Source: a virus
IMG/VR virus record: IMGVR_UViG_3300042308_000214
Coordinates: 1 to 39,948 of that record
Length of the DNA stretch: 39,948 nt
Strand: one strand, 5' to 3'
The notes under the pieces are model-generated. The model searched no databases, was not told the DNA's origin, and saw only the letters and a program-made list of their open reading frames with translations. Both the position numbers and the translations under genes were made by a program. This document shows, in pieces, positions 24,944 through 33,205 of the stretch (its first letter is position 1; each line of letters starts with the position of its first letter).

Positions 24944-25489
24944 TTACGCTCGCAGTTCACTTGCGAATAGTTCGCACCAGTCAACAAGAGCATTCTTGAC
25001 CATGATTTGAGACTGAGTCGAAAAGTACGGGATAGCGGCGTAGGCCGTTGTTTCCGTCAACGCCAGTGCAGGAGTACCGCCAGTCAGGCCAGCAATAGAG
25101 CGTGACAACTGAACGTCTTCCCTCATCCCCTTGAGCGTGATCGTGTGTGTCAGGTTTGCCCCTGATCCTGACGCAGAAACAGTGGCTTGGCTGAATCCAG
25201 TTCCGGTCAGTGCCCGAATGGCGGTTTGCAGAGTGGCAGCCGATGCGTTGTAGGCCAGCGTCAGGGTCTGTGCGGCGATGTCCACAGTGCCAGTGAACGT
25301 CAGTGTGTATGTGCCTCCTGTCGGCGTTCCAGACACTGCCGCTGTCCAGACCTGAGTCGTCCCGCTGTCGGCAGTCGTCTTGAAAGTGTCAATCGCTGTC
25401 ATCAGTGTATCGACGGCAGTTCGTAGGGTTGTCTTGGCAGCCGTTGCTGGAGCATGTGCAAAGGCGGTCGTTGGGGTCATGTCAGCCAT
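24944..25489 (-). CDS. Small helical protein with inserted beta domain
   Basis: A 181-residue protein. Residues 1-45 (helical, TLRTAVDTLMTAIDTFKTTA) and 140-181 (STQSQIMVKNALVDWCELFA) look like one split helical domain. Between them lies a beta domain of about 85 residues with the pattern VSGTPTGGTYTLTFTGT, LAYNASAATLQTAIRAL and SGANLTHTITLKG, a module often repeated in phage and bacterial surface proteins. The insertion probably displays an Ig-like knob on a virion protein. A hairpin-displayed ribosome binding site precedes it. Confidence 0.6.
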   Translation of the reverse strand: MADMTPTTAFAHAPATAAKTTLRTAVDTLMTAIDTFKTTADSGTTQVWTAAVSGTPTGGTYTLTFTGTVDIAAQTLTLAYNASAATLQTAIRALTGTGFSQATVSASGSGANLTHTITLKGMREDVQLSRSIAGLTGGTPALALTETTAYAAIPYFSTQSQIMVKNALVDWCELFASELRA

Positions 25490-25492
25490 TGA

Positions 25493-25506
25493 AGGAATCC
25501 TTTCCT
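25493..25506 (-). promoter_or_regulatory. Hairpin-loop ribosome binding site
   Basis: On the - strand AGGAA-AGGA-TTCCT: five-base-pair stem, AGGA loop, just ahead of ATG 25489. Same architecture as at 12197, 32234, 32681 and 33210. Confidence 0.65.
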
Positions 25507-27631
25507 ATGAGTTCCAAGTCGTTTCCAGTGCACCGGATACGAAGATACTTGAAAGAGAAAATGAGTATTTTGTTGTGTCTGTAACTGGGTCGATTGTTCC
25601 GCCTGATGTTGTCGGAGCGATGTAGTCAGGAATGCAGAACTTGTGTTTTTCTGGCATGGCGTCCTGAGAATACTCAAGATCCATGTAGGAAGTATAAATC
25701 AGCGTTTGTCCGTCCGCCACAGGTGCTGGGTTCAAATGCTTAGTTGTCACGCCAATAAGCGTGTTTGTGACCGTTGGAGAGCCAGAACCAGTGACATAGG
25801 CTCCAGTTTCTGTAAACGATGCTACGGGGTCCGGTAGCCGAGGTGGTGCACCGGCTCGTTCAGCTTCAATCCTAATGATTCGTGTTGGCTGAGATGGCCC
25901 AATTCCGACAACGACGTTTGACTGAAGCGTGTAACCGTATGTCTTTGCAACCGGCAGTGGCACTTTCAATGCCTTGTTTCCGTAACTGCTGGTGATGTTG
26001 TAGTGGCTGTACATGAACGTCTTGTGCTGACTGCTATACGTGGATGTCACGTCAGCATTGGCGATGTTGTCGTTAATCTCGACCGTGATTGCCTGCGGGT
26101 AGGCTTCGTACATTCCTTCTGTGTCGTAGTTCGGCTCTGACGCCTCGATGTCGTCAATACGCCGAATTCGCTCGGTAACGGTTGTGCTGTCTGGAACGGA
26201 CGAAGGCGTTCCGAATTCCTGAGTACATGGCGTTGTCAGTAAGTTGTGAAGGATGCTGATTGCCGGAATGCCGCCCTCGGTGTCAGGCTGCTCCCCAGGT
26301 CTGTTTCCTTGACTCAGCACGTTGTTGTAATTCGATAGAAGTGGATTGACGTTGTCCTGAACTGGCCTCCACGCCAAACTTCGAGACATTGTCATAAATC
26401 GTTTCTCAATGGCATTTGCTCCACCCTCGATTGGGAATCGAGATCCGGAGACAACCAGAGAAACCATGCGGGTTTGATCGGAACCCTGTTCGGTCGTGTA
26501 GTCGTATCGACGAATAAGAACTGCCGCCTTGTTGTTGGCGTCAATAACTTCCCCGAGAAACAGCCGCTGGTCAATGATTGCAGCCGCCAGCAACATCAGA
26601 TCCGACATTGAGGCAAAGCGGTCTCCAGTCAACGCAACGCGAACACTGAATTCGACCTTTGCACCATGCTCAAGCCGTGCCTCATTATGGCTGATTTTTA
26701 TTGTTCTGGCAGGGGCAGGGGCTGTAATGCCAACCTCTTCGTCAGTTACGGTGTACCGGATCGTTAGCCCGTCTTCGCTCGAAACGTAGTCGAACGCCTT
26801 ACGCTGCATTCCCGGAACGACAGGCGGGACAGTGATCGCCCTGAAGTCGTGAGGACTCCAGTTTGGGTTCGATAGTGTCAGGCTTCCCGTGTATGTTCGT
26901 GTTGTGAATCCGCTATCGCTGATCCGGTCCATGCAGGACCACCGATGGCCGAGAATGCCGAGCTTCTTTTGCGTGCTTTCAAACTCGACGTTTTCCAGTG
27001 CGTACGCAACCTGATCCTCTGCCGGATCTTCAGGGTTTAGGCTTTCTCCGTAGATTCTTTCAGCCGCCATGAATGTTGGATCGACGTGACACTGTGCAGT
27101 TGTCGCAAACTCGACTGTAAACTCAACACGCCAGACGTGATTGTTTGCTACGTGTGTGACGTTGGCTTCTTTGGGGAATGGTCCACCGTGCACATCGTGC
27201 CGCAGGTTGATCGTTCTCAGATTGTCGCTGGCGTCCGTGTAGGTCGATCGTGGCGGTTCAATGACAAAGATCGGATCGCCAATAGCTGGGTCAAGTTGAA
27301 CGCCTGATCCGTTGTCGGCTTGCTCGTCGACTGATCCAGTCGCAAGTGTCGAGTAAACCAATCGACGACGAGGCTGCAGCAAAAACTTCCGAAGTGCTCC
27401 GAATTGCTGGCTGGCTCCCTGATCAATTCCATTGCCCGGATACGTTGAAAGCTGAGGGAATACACCGATCGTTTTGTGATCGGTCATCGTGAAGTAGCCA
27501 AGCACTTTCAGTGATGTTTTCGTGTACTGGTAGTTCCCGGCGTCGTCATTGACTGGAGTTTCAACAAAGCCCAATGTCTGGACGTTCTGCAGCCGAATCC
27601 CGTTGTATTGCAGAATGGTCTGAGTTGTCAT
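25505..27631 (-). CDS. Large tail/baseplate protein
   Basis: A 708-residue protein immediately downstream of the tape measure, coupled by a TGATG overlap. The N-terminal part has distal-tail-like features (LQYNGIRLQNVQTLGFVETP; RTINLRHDVHGGPFP; VWRVEFTVEFAT). The middle repeats a similar beta layout (TIRYTVTDEEVGI; LEHGAKVEFSVRVALTGD), and the C-terminal 200 residues are another beta domain. The size and location fit a distal tail or tip protein that organises the baseplate. No enzymatic motif is seen. Confidence 0.6.
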   Translation of the reverse strand: MTTQTILQYNGIRLQNVQTLGFVETPVNDDAGNYQYTKTSLKVLGYFTMTDHKTIGVFPQLSTYPGNGIDQGASQQFGALRKFLLQPRRRLVYSTLATGSVDEQADNGSGVQLDPAIGDPIFVIEPPRSTYTDASDNLRTINLRHDVHGGPFPKEANVTHVANNHVWRVEFTVEFATTAQCHVDPTFMAAERIYGESLNPEDPAEDQVAYALENVEFESTQKKLGILGHRWSCMDRISDSGFTTRTYTGSLTLSNPNWSPHDFRAITVPPVVPGMQRKAFDYVSSEDGLTIRYTVTDEEVGITAPAPARTIKISHNEARLEHGAKVEFSVRVALTGDRFASMSDLMLLAAAIIDQRLFLGEVIDANNKAAVLIRRYDYTTEQGSDQTRMVSLVVSGSRFPIEGGANAIEKRFMTMSRSLAWRPVQDNVNPLLSNYNNVLSQGNRPGEQPDTEGGIPAISILHNLLTTPCTQEFGTPSSVPDSTTVTERIRRIDDIEASEPNYDTEGMYEAYPQAITVEINDNIANADVTSTYSSQHKTFMYSHYNITSSYGNKALKVPLPVAKTYGYTLQSNVVVGIGPSQPTRIIRIEAERAGAPPRLPDPVASFTETGAYVTGSGSPTVTNTLIGVTTKHLNPAPVADGQTLIYTSYMDLEYSQDAMPEKHKFCIPDYIAPTTSGGTIDPVTDTTKYSFSLSSIFVSGALETTWNS

Positions 27632-29310
27632 CAGTTGCCCCCATTCACTGGTCTACGCGGCCCGTTCAGTCGTCGTGCCGCGTCAATCATCCCTGCTGCA
27701 TTTTGGCCGAAGACAGCGTCAATATCAGCACGCAGATCCGGCATATCGGCTGCTGGATTGCGTAGCTTTGCGGCAGCTTTCCTCATGTTGGCTTCTCCCT
27801 GATCGCCCGGAACCCATTCAAGGATTGCAGCGTGGATATCCATCCCAACAGCAATAAGGCTGTTGATATGTTCCAACAGAGTCGACAGGGCAGAGTCAAC
27901 CATTGTGCCCCAAAGATTGCCAGCGTTTCCGGCGGCGGCTTTCCACGGCTGCATCGCATTTTCCAGCCGATTGAGTTGCCCGAGACGATCAGCCCCGAAG
28001 CCTCCCATTCTGTTGGCCATGTCAAACTTCCGCATTTCTCGATTCACTTCGAGTTGTGCGTTAGCATGGGCCAGAAGTCCGCTGTAGTTTGCCAGTGCAA
28101 ATGTGGTCTGCAATGCAGTGTCAGCCAAACGATTCAGGCCAGAGATTGTGGCTTTGATGGCTGCCCCAATGAGCGGCAATCCGTAGGCCAGAACGCCGAT
28201 CCCGATCGCTGCTGGACCAAGTGCAGCCCCGAACCGTGCCGCCGTTGCTGCCGGTATTCCGAACCGTCCGCCCACCTGAGTGGCCATATTGACGCCAACT
28301 TGTCCGGCTGCCTGTCTCCATCGTGACGGAACTACGTTAGCAATTCCTCGCAGGACTGGCCGCATGAAGTTTGCCAAGCGTGTTGCTGTAGCAATTCCGC
28401 CTCTACGTGTCCGGCTGCCTCTGCGAAAGAATCCCCTGAACCGCTGCCATCGTGTCTGCGGTTGTGATGCTGTGCCGCCGTTGGCTGCCCCATTGGTTGC
28501 CTCGGTCAGTCGGTCGATGGATCTCCGCAGGTTATCCTGAGCCTCACGGGTTGCGTCTTCCGTCTCTCGTGGGACGTTGAAGTAATCTGCAAACGTGTCC
28601 ATCAGCGTGGCTACTGCCGATGGTCGCTGTCCGTCTGCTCCCGGCTGTGGAATCACTCCACCAAGAATTGACGTAAGATTGTTTGCCAGTGTGTCGAGGA
28701 AGCTCCGGTTCGCAATGTCAGGACGCACGCCGAACATCCGCTGGAAGAACTCCAGAAGTCTGTTAAGTATGCTGTCATCATCTTCCGGCTCGTCCGGCGG
28801 TTCCGGTGGCTGTCCGCCTCCCGGTGGAATTCCTCCAGCCCCACCAGATCCGGCAATGTCTTCGACGATCCGGCGTGCTTCTTCTGCCCGCTCTGCTGCA
28901 CGGTCGGCGGTTGACTGCTGTCTCTCCTCGACCGTTGGTAGGTTGGCAGTTTCCCACCACGGCGGAAGTGGTTGTCGTGCAGGTGGCCTATTGAACCACG
29001 ATGGAGGATTATTGAGGTCCGGCACTTCGCCGTTTGGCTGAAATGGCTGGAATGTTGCTCCGGGTGTCACGTTGCCTGATCGTGTGACTGCTGGCGATTC
29101 AATAGGCCGCGTGCGTGATGTTGAGACAGTCCGGCGGATTGCATTGGTTAGCGGTGCAGTAACTCGTTCTGTGGTCGCACTGACCACGCTGGCAGCAAGT
29201 CGTTCTGTCGATTGCGTGATAGTTTGTTGCCATTGTGGGCGGTCGCCTGTAATGGCTTGACTCAGTCCCTCAATGGATTGTGCGATTGGGTCGCGGAGTG
29301 GTCTAGCCAT
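27631..29310 (-). CDS. Tape measure protein
   Basis: A 559-residue protein located directly after the frameshifted chaperone, the standard place for the tape measure. It contains long amphipathic helices (TIEGLSQAI-type N-terminus; ADRAAERAEEARRIVEDIAG; ATREAQDNLRRSIDRLTEAT), a basic Arg-rich patch (RWQRFRGFFRRGSRTRRGG), hydrophobic Gly/Ala-rich membrane-type segments (ALGPAAIGIGVLAYGLPLIG) and a helical C-terminus. Its length suggests a tail of under 100 nm, using about 1.5 angstrom per residue. The tape measure fixes tail length and may help DNA pass the membrane. ATG 29310 follows the chaperone stop by one base. Confidence 0.75.
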   Translation of the reverse strand: MARPLRDPIAQSIEGLSQAITGDRPQWQQTITQSTERLAASVVSATTERVTAPLTNAIRRTVSTSRTRPIESPAVTRSGNVTPGATFQPFQPNGEVPDLNNPPSWFNRPPARQPLPPWWETANLPTVEERQQSTADRAAERAEEARRIVEDIAGSGGAGGIPPGGGQPPEPPDEPEDDDSILNRLLEFFQRMFGVRPDIANRSFLDTLANNLTSILGGVIPQPGADGQRPSAVATLMDTFADYFNVPRETEDATREAQDNLRRSIDRLTEATNGAANGGTASQPQTRWQRFRGFFRRGSRTRRGGIATATRLANFMRPVLRGIANVVPSRWRQAAGQVGVNMATQVGGRFGIPAATAARFGAALGPAAIGIGVLAYGLPLIGAAIKATISGLNRLADTALQTTFALANYSGLLAHANAQLEVNREMRKFDMANRMGGFGADRLGQLNRLENAMQPWKAAAGNAGNLWGTMVDSALSTLLEHINSLIAVGMDIHAAILEWVPGDQGEANMRKAAAKLRNPAADMPDLRADIDAVFGQNAAGMIDAARRLNGPRRPVNGGN

Positions 29311-29311
29311 T

Positions 29312-29877
29312 TCACTTGCCCTTTCGCTTTGCTGCGGAAACGGCTTTGGCTACCGTCGCCTCGTTCTCATAAAGTTGTTCGAAGAAATCTTTGCCGGGTG
29401 CACCGAACACGATCCCGATTCCCTGTGCTACTGCCATCGACTGCCAGGCTTGAACCTGCTCTGCGTTCAGGTAGATCCCGAATCTTCGTTCGTGCTCTGT
29501 TCTGAGGTCGAGTCGCCCAAGACTGTCGGCTCCGTAGATGGCTGCGAGAACAGATTCTCCTCGCCACTTTTTTTTTGAAATCCAGAGTACGCTATGAATG
29601 ACTTGAGCAGGTCAAGACACTCCAGTTCAGTTAGCCCACGCTCTTCGACAGTACCAACTCCGAACACACCACGTGTCACGCCTGCGACTTTGCCGATGAT
29701 CTTCTCGCGAAGTGCATCAACTTTCATCAGCTTGAAGTCATCTTCGCGGAAGTCTTCGTGCTGTTGCAGTGATCTCCAGAGGACCATCGGATCTGCGTAA
29801 ACAGTCCGATGGCCGTTCCAGAATTTGAACACGTAGCGGTTGCGGTTAAACAACCATCGAAGTATCAGATTGATCAT
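29312..29877 (-). CDS. Tail assembly chaperone GT, -1 frameshift product
   Basis: Joined reading: frame 0 from 29877 to 29569, then -1 frame from 29569 to 29312, giving about 188 residues. The switch is at nine A residues (- strand, 29576-29568) read CAA AAA AAA AGT; a -1 slip on A-AAA-AAA continues as AAG TGG CGA, encoding KWRGESVLAAIYGADSLGRL and ending KRKGK just before the tape measure start. A hairpin GAGAA/TTCTC begins eight bases after the run. This is the lambda G/GT arrangement, in which the minor fusion product chaperones the tape measure. Confidence 0.85.
29467..29877 (-). CDS. Tail assembly chaperone G (no frameshift)
   Basis: A 136-residue protein ending STNEDSGST when the slippery run is read in frame. 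N-terminal helix MINLILRWLFNRNRYVFKFW, then a compact helical domain (DFKLMKVDALREKIIGKVAG; LTELECLDLLKSFIAY). It starts within an ATGA overlap with the tail tube gene. By analogy with lambda gpG it should bind the tape measure or tube subunits during assembly. It is the major product of this locus. Confidence 0.75.
   Translation of the reverse strand: MINLILRWLFNRNRYVFKFWNGHRTVYADPMVLWRSLQQHEDFREDDFKLMKVDALREKIIGKVAGVTRGVFGVGTVEERGLTELECLDLLKSFIAYSGFQKKSGEENLFSQPSTEPTVLGDSTSEQSTNEDSGST
29568..29576 (-). promoter_or_regulatory. Programmed -1 frameshift site (A9 run)
   Basis: Nine T on the + strand, i.e. A9 in the mRNA, within CAA AAA AAA AGT. Such a run allows tandem slippage of both tRNAs. 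The -1 frame is open for 85 codons to the tape measure start. A possible stimulatory stem-loop is at 29546-29559. Confidence 0.8.
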
Positions 29878-30506
29878 GATTCCGCAGCTTGGGTTGAACC
29901 GGCGTAGGTCGCAAGGTTAGTAACGAGGTGACTGTTCTCAAGAAACAGATAGGTCTTGCCGTCACCAGACTGGCTCGTGTCAGTCGTGAATGGCATGGCT
30001 TCGATATCGAAGTCCCACACTGTGTTTTTCGATCCAATTGGGAATCGGACAGGCCCGGAATACCAGCAGTTTGGATAGTTCAGTGTTGTTGCGATCGTGA
30101 CGGCTCCAGCGTCAGCAGCGGTCGCGGCAACGTCTGCTGCACCAAGTAGCTGAATCTGAAATGTACGCTTGCCGCACGACAGTAGACCGCCAATGTTGAC
30201 TAGCGTTCCGGCTGCTCCGGTTGACCAGTTTGTGGATGCCTGACCTTCTCTCATCTTCTTAACGACAGCAATGCTGTATTCAACCAGCGAAAGCCCGATC
30301 TTGGCTTTCTTGCCCATAAACTGTCGCTCAACAGGAGGCCCGGCAGTCCCGCCAAACTGATCGGAGTGAATCGGATTGGTGTAGAACTCTTCTTCAACCT
30401 GAACCCCTTCTGTGGTGTATCCAAGATTGACGAAACCGTTACCGTCTCGAAGATTGATTTTCACCAGCACAGGGCCGGACACGTATGGGCAAAACAGACC
30501 AGTCAT
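29874..30506 (-). CDS. Major tail (tube) protein
   Basis: A 210-residue protein upstream of the chaperone pair, starting MTGLFCPYVSGPVLVKINLR. The beta-rich pattern with a long loop (EFYTNPIHSDQFGGTAGPPV), a central LGLSLVEYSIAVVKKM-like helix and strands in the second half (FQIQLLGAADVA; VWDFDIEAMPFTTD) is consistent with phage tube proteins, which stack as hexameric rings. ATGA overlap with the chaperone. AAGGAAC lies upstream of the ATG without an obvious hairpin. Confidence 0.7.
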   Translation of the reverse strand: MTGLFCPYVSGPVLVKINLRDGNGFVNLGYTTEGVQVEEEFYTNPIHSDQFGGTAGPPVERQFMGKKAKIGLSLVEYSIAVVKKMREGQASTNWSTGAAGTLVNIGGLLSCGKRTFQIQLLGAADVAATAADAGAVTIATTLNYPNCWYSGPVRFPIGSKNTVWDFDIEAMPFTTDTSQSGDGKTYLFLENSHLVTNLATYAGSTQAAES

Positions 30507-30518
30507 GTGGGTAGTTCC

Positions 30519-31022
30519 TTATGGATATCTTCGGCTTGGAAAGTAATGAGCACGATCACGCCAGAGGTTCAAGTTGTCCCACTCTGCGATTGTCGGCCCT
30601 TCGCTGCTGACTTCCCCGGCTACTGTTGCCGCAGGCTCATCAGCCGTGATGACGGAGTTCCCGTCCTGCAAGTCCTTGATATGGCCCTTGCGAATGTCTT
30701 CGTAGAATTTCAGGACGTCCGGGTTTGTTGTTGCCCGACGTCGAAACAAGTGAACCATTGCGATCTCGCAGATGATTCGCTTGAAGTACTCAAGGTCAGA
30801 TCCATCTAAGGCTGCAAGTTGTGCCGCCTCGTAGCGTCCGCCTTTCCTGAGTGCTGCGATAACTTCACCTTCAGCAGCACACAAGGCTTTATCAACACGC
30901 TGATTATCTGACACGTCGACCGCTGATCCATCGCTGTTGTCATCGACGACAAGCTGTTGGATGTCACGCTCATCGAACGTGTCAATCAGATCAGTTGCTG
31001 TAACGTATGTTGGGGTCGGCAT
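30519..31022 (-). CDS. Head-tail connector, DUF1320 (Mu gp36)-like
   Basis: A 167-residue protein: YVTATDLIDTFDERDIQQLV, then VDKALCAAEGEVIAALRKGG and LEYFKRIICEIAMVHLFRRR, the helical order of the DUF1320/gp36 connector family. It lies between the capsid and tube genes, as in Mu-like genomes, and probably forms the ring that joins portal to tail. Its SD AGGA lies in the 5' arm of a six-base-pair hairpin with a CGAA loop (TCAGGA/TCCTGA) that also includes the A of the start codon. Confidence 0.7.
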   Translation of the reverse strand: MPTPTYVTATDLIDTFDERDIQQLVVDDNSDGSAVDVSDNQRVDKALCAAEGEVIAALRKGGRYEAAQLAALDGSDLEYFKRIICEIAMVHLFRRRATTNPDVLKFYEDIRKGHIKDLQDGNSVITADEPAATVAGEVSSEGPTIAEWDNLNLWRDRAHYFPSRRYP

Positions 31023-31037
31023 CAGGATTCGTCCTGA
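31022..31037 (-). promoter_or_regulatory. Hairpin covering SD and start codon of connector gene
   Basis: On the - strand TCAGGA-CGAA-TCCTGA, a six-base-pair stem in which the AGGA is paired and the last A belongs to ATG. Unlike the AGGA-loop hairpins elsewhere, this one would hide the SD, which may lower connector translation relative to the capsid protein. Confidence 0.45.
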
Positions 31038-31119
31038 GGTGTTCGTTGTGGTTTGTGGCTCAGAGCAACATTAGACAAGGATCACCACCCTTCCAGATTT
31101 CAAAAGAACTCGGTGTCTT

Positions 31120-31161
31120 TATGAAAAGGTGGTCAGCCGGGGAGGCGTCCGACTGACCACC
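31120..31161 (-). terminator. Intrinsic terminator after major capsid gene
   Basis: GGTGGTCAG (31128-31136) pairs perfectly with CTGACCACC (31153-31161), extended by CGG/CCG inside. On the - strand it is followed by TTTTCAT. It lies 25 bases downstream of the capsid stop and probably lowers expression of tail genes relative to the capsid. Confidence 0.75.
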
Positions 31162-31185
31162 GTGCAACAGTCCGAAGACTGATGA

Positions 31186-32232
31186 TTACACTGCGTTCTG
31201 GAACATAACCGCAGTTTCTGGAGCAGTGAGGATGTAAACGTAATCCTCAACAACGCGGCCAGATGTTCGGCGGTTGTCCTTGTCCTTCTTCGTTTCTGCT
31301 GTCATTTCTTCATACATGAAGCAGGTCAGAGACGAGAAGGATGGTGCACCGTAAGTGCCTTCAAGTGAACCCGGACGGGCACAGATGAACGGCGTTGCGG
31401 TTGGCAGAACCTGAGACTTCGTTGAAGTAGCTCGCTTGCGTGATGTCACGCGGCGTGTCTTCTCAACGATCAGGTTCAAGCCGTACAACTGAGAAGGCAG
31501 ACCGTAGAACGAGTTCTGGTTGCTCGTTCGCAGATCACCCCGAACTTGTGCCAGTGCATCAGGAGAACCCTTGATGTACTCGACGATCTCCTGACACTCA
31601 GCCAACTGTCGGGCCAAAGTGGAGTTGATCACCAGGTACAGGTCGTCGATGTCGACAGCCGCCAGCGTGTCGTCCAGAATCAGTTCGCGAGCCGTGTTCA
31701 GGCTGCGCTTGATGTCCTGACGGTTGCTGGTGGAAGCTGCCCAAGTGCCGGTGTTGCCGGACACTGCGGAGATATCCACGACGTGGCTGGAAATGTGGTT
31801 CCCAGTCGTCAGCATGGCGTTCAGAGCCAGCATCGTGCGGGCGGTCATCGCCTGCTGTGCCTTACGCTGAGCGTTCTGTGCGACGACGTCCCAAGTTGCC
31901 TGATCGACAGCCTTGTCACCGATCGTGAAGGCCCACTGACGGCGAGCCGTCTGGAATGCCTTGTACTCGTGCTCCGAGGTGCCGTCTCGGCCACCCGGTG
32001 CGTTGTCGCCATCGTTCCACAGTGCATCAAGGGCGGTGTCGTCGAGGATTCGACCGCCTTCATCAATCGTGCACTTCAGGTAATAGCCAATGCTCTTGGG
32101 AGCTTTGACGATCTGAGTGTACTTGTTGACGTCAAATTTCTTGACGTTGCGGCTGTAGTCGATGACAAGTTTCCCGCTCGCTTCATGCGATGGGACGAAG
32201 GTGTTATTTCCACCCGGTAGAACAGCGGTCAT
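31186..32232 (-). CDS. Major capsid protein (HK97-like)
   Basis: A 348-residue protein. It lies between decoration gene and connector and downstream of protease and scaffold. The sequence fits a phage capsid fold: an N-terminal arm (MTAVLPGGNNTFVPSHEASG), spine-type helix region (SEHEYKAFQTARRQWAFTIG; AQRKAQQAMTARTMLALNAM), a P-domain-like central part and an A-domain-like C-terminus (YVYILTAPETAVMF). The N-terminal PGGNNTFVP recurs in the protease (PGGNGTFVP), perhaps a docking or cleavage site. The start has the strongest hairpin-loop SD of the window, and a terminator follows. Confidence 0.8.
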   Translation of the reverse strand: MTAVLPGGNNTFVPSHEASGKLVIDYSRNVKKFDVNKYTQIVKAPKSIGYYLKCTIDEGGRILDDTALDALWNDGDNAPGGRDGTSEHEYKAFQTARRQWAFTIGDKAVDQATWDVVAQNAQRKAQQAMTARTMLALNAMLTTGNHISSHVVDISAVSGNTGTWAASTSNRQDIKRSLNTARELILDDTLAAVDIDDLYLVINSTLARQLAECQEIVEYIKGSPDALAQVRGDLRTSNQNSFYGLPSQLYGLNLIVEKTRRVTSRKRATSTKSQVLPTATPFICARPGSLEGTYGAPSFSSLTCFMYEEMTAETKKDKDNRRTSGRVVEDYVYILTAPETAVMFQNAV

Positions 32233-32233
32233 G

Positions 32234-32251
32234 TTGTGAATCCTTTCACAA
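32234..32251 (-). promoter_or_regulatory. Hairpin-loop ribosome binding site of capsid gene
   Basis: On the - strand TTGTGAA-AGGA-TTCACAA: a perfect seven-base-pair stem with the SD AGGA as tetraloop, ending one base before ATG 32232. It is the longest stem among the five hairpins of this type. Confidence 0.75.
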
Positions 32252-32283
32252 TTGTTTCAGAAAAACCCATTCAACTGGGCAGA

Positions 32284-32679
32284 TTAGGCTCCGAGGTATC
32301 CGAACAGGAGTCGCACGCGAACTGCTTCGCCAGCGGAACCTGATTCCAATGCAAGTGCTCCGTAGCAGTCCTTATCTGTGCTGGCTACAACGCCACCACC
32401 AGATGCGTCAGACTTGAGCAGGTCGCCCTGAGTGCAGCCACCAGATCCGATGATCAGAAGAACCGGGCGGTCTTCCTGTAGCCCGTCACCAACCATGTAG
32501 ATGGTCACAGGATCGCCGGACGCTGCGGCGTATTCAGTTTGCGATGGCAGAGGGGCGTAACCGCTTGCCTCTCCAGAGATCCCAATCATTCGCTCGCCTG
32601 CTCCACAGGTTGCGACAGTGTTGGTGCCAGACCGCTTAACAAAGCGAGATGGGCCGATGTTGGCAGATGCCTTGAACAT
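32284..32679 (-). CDS. Head decoration-like protein
   Basis: A 131-residue small beta protein, MFKASANIGPSRFVKRSGT..., with strands VTIYMVGDGLQ and RPVLLIIGSGG, then GDLLKSDASGGGVVASTDKD and VRVRLLFGYLG. It matches the style of phage head-decoration/DUF2190-type proteins and sits between scaffold and capsid genes, where lambda D-type genes lie. It probably stabilises the expanded capsid. It is preceded by a hairpin-loop SD. Confidence 0.65.
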   Translation of the reverse strand: MFKASANIGPSRFVKRSGTNTVATCGAGERMIGISGEASGYAPLPSQTEYAAASGDPVTIYMVGDGLQEDRPVLLIIGSGGCTQGDLLKSDASGGGVVASTDKDCYGALALESGSAGEAVRVRLLFGYLGA

Positions 32680-32680
32680 G

Positions 32681-32696
32681 AGTGAATCCTTTCACT
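32681..32696 (-). promoter_or_regulatory. Hairpin-loop ribosome binding site of decoration gene
   Basis: On the - strand AGTGAA-AGGA-TTCACT: six-base-pair stem with AGGA loop ending two bases before ATG 32679. Confidence 0.7.
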
Positions 32697-32726
32697 GGTG
32701 TATTCAATTGGTGTACAGACGCTCTT

Positions 32727-32743
32727 TGTCTCACCGTGAGACA
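32727..32743. repeat. 17-bp palindrome, copy 3
   Basis: TGTCTCACCGTGAGACA in the short gap between the scaffold/protease stop (32747) and the decoration gene. It is identical to copy 1. Confidence 0.8.
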
Positions 32744-32746
32744 GAA

Positions 32747-33205
32747 CTAGCCAGCGGTGTTCTTGCCGCTTTTCTTGTCTGCACAGTACCGTTCACGGGC
32801 AGTGACGTAGTCAACGTCGTGCTTCCGTGCGTATTTCTTAACGCCGTCAACGTCAGCAGGAGTTAGTTCGTCGACGCCGTTGCCGGTTTCAGGCAGTTCG
32901 CCCTGCTTGCCGACGCCTGCGATGGCTGAGAAGTCAGCGACAGCAGACGGGCTTTTGCGAGCGTACTTTTCAATGTCCTGAAGATCAGCGGTGAACTCGT
33001 CTTCCGTCTGAACTTCAGCCTTCTTCATGTAGCGTTCCATGTTGAACTCGAAGCCTTCAGACTTCAGCTTCGACAGCTTGCCGTATCGCTGAGATCCGAG
33101 AAGCTGAGCCTTCATGCTCGCATTCTCTGCTTCAAGTGCGTTGAGTCGTGCTTCCAGAGCCTGCAGCCCTGCTGACTTGGAGTACTGTTCTTTCTCGTCG
33201 GCCAT
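32747..33205 (-). CDS. Internal scaffold protein (nested in protease gene)
   Basis: In-frame ATG 33205 inside the protease gene gives a 152-residue protein, MADEKEQYSKSAGLQALEAR..., made of a coiled coil (LEARLNALEAENASMKAQLL) and a charged helical tail. It has its own hairpin-displayed SD (33210-33226). This reproduces the lambda C/Nu3 design, where the protease's C-terminal part is also made alone as scaffold. The protease fusion would then be carried into the prohead by its scaffold tail. Confidence 0.7.
   Translation of the reverse strand: MADEKEQYSKSAGLQALEARLNALEAENASMKAQLLGSQRYGKLSKLKSEGFEFNMERYMKKAEVQTEDEFTADLQDIEKYARKSPSAVADFSAIAGVGKQGELPETGNGVDELTPADVDGVKKYARKHDVDYVTARERYCADKKSGKNTAG

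Noticed and set aside
31546-32220. 224-codon frame on the + strand opposite the capsid gene
   Set aside because: Antisense shadow with no recognisable features; the - strand frame is a clear capsid protein.
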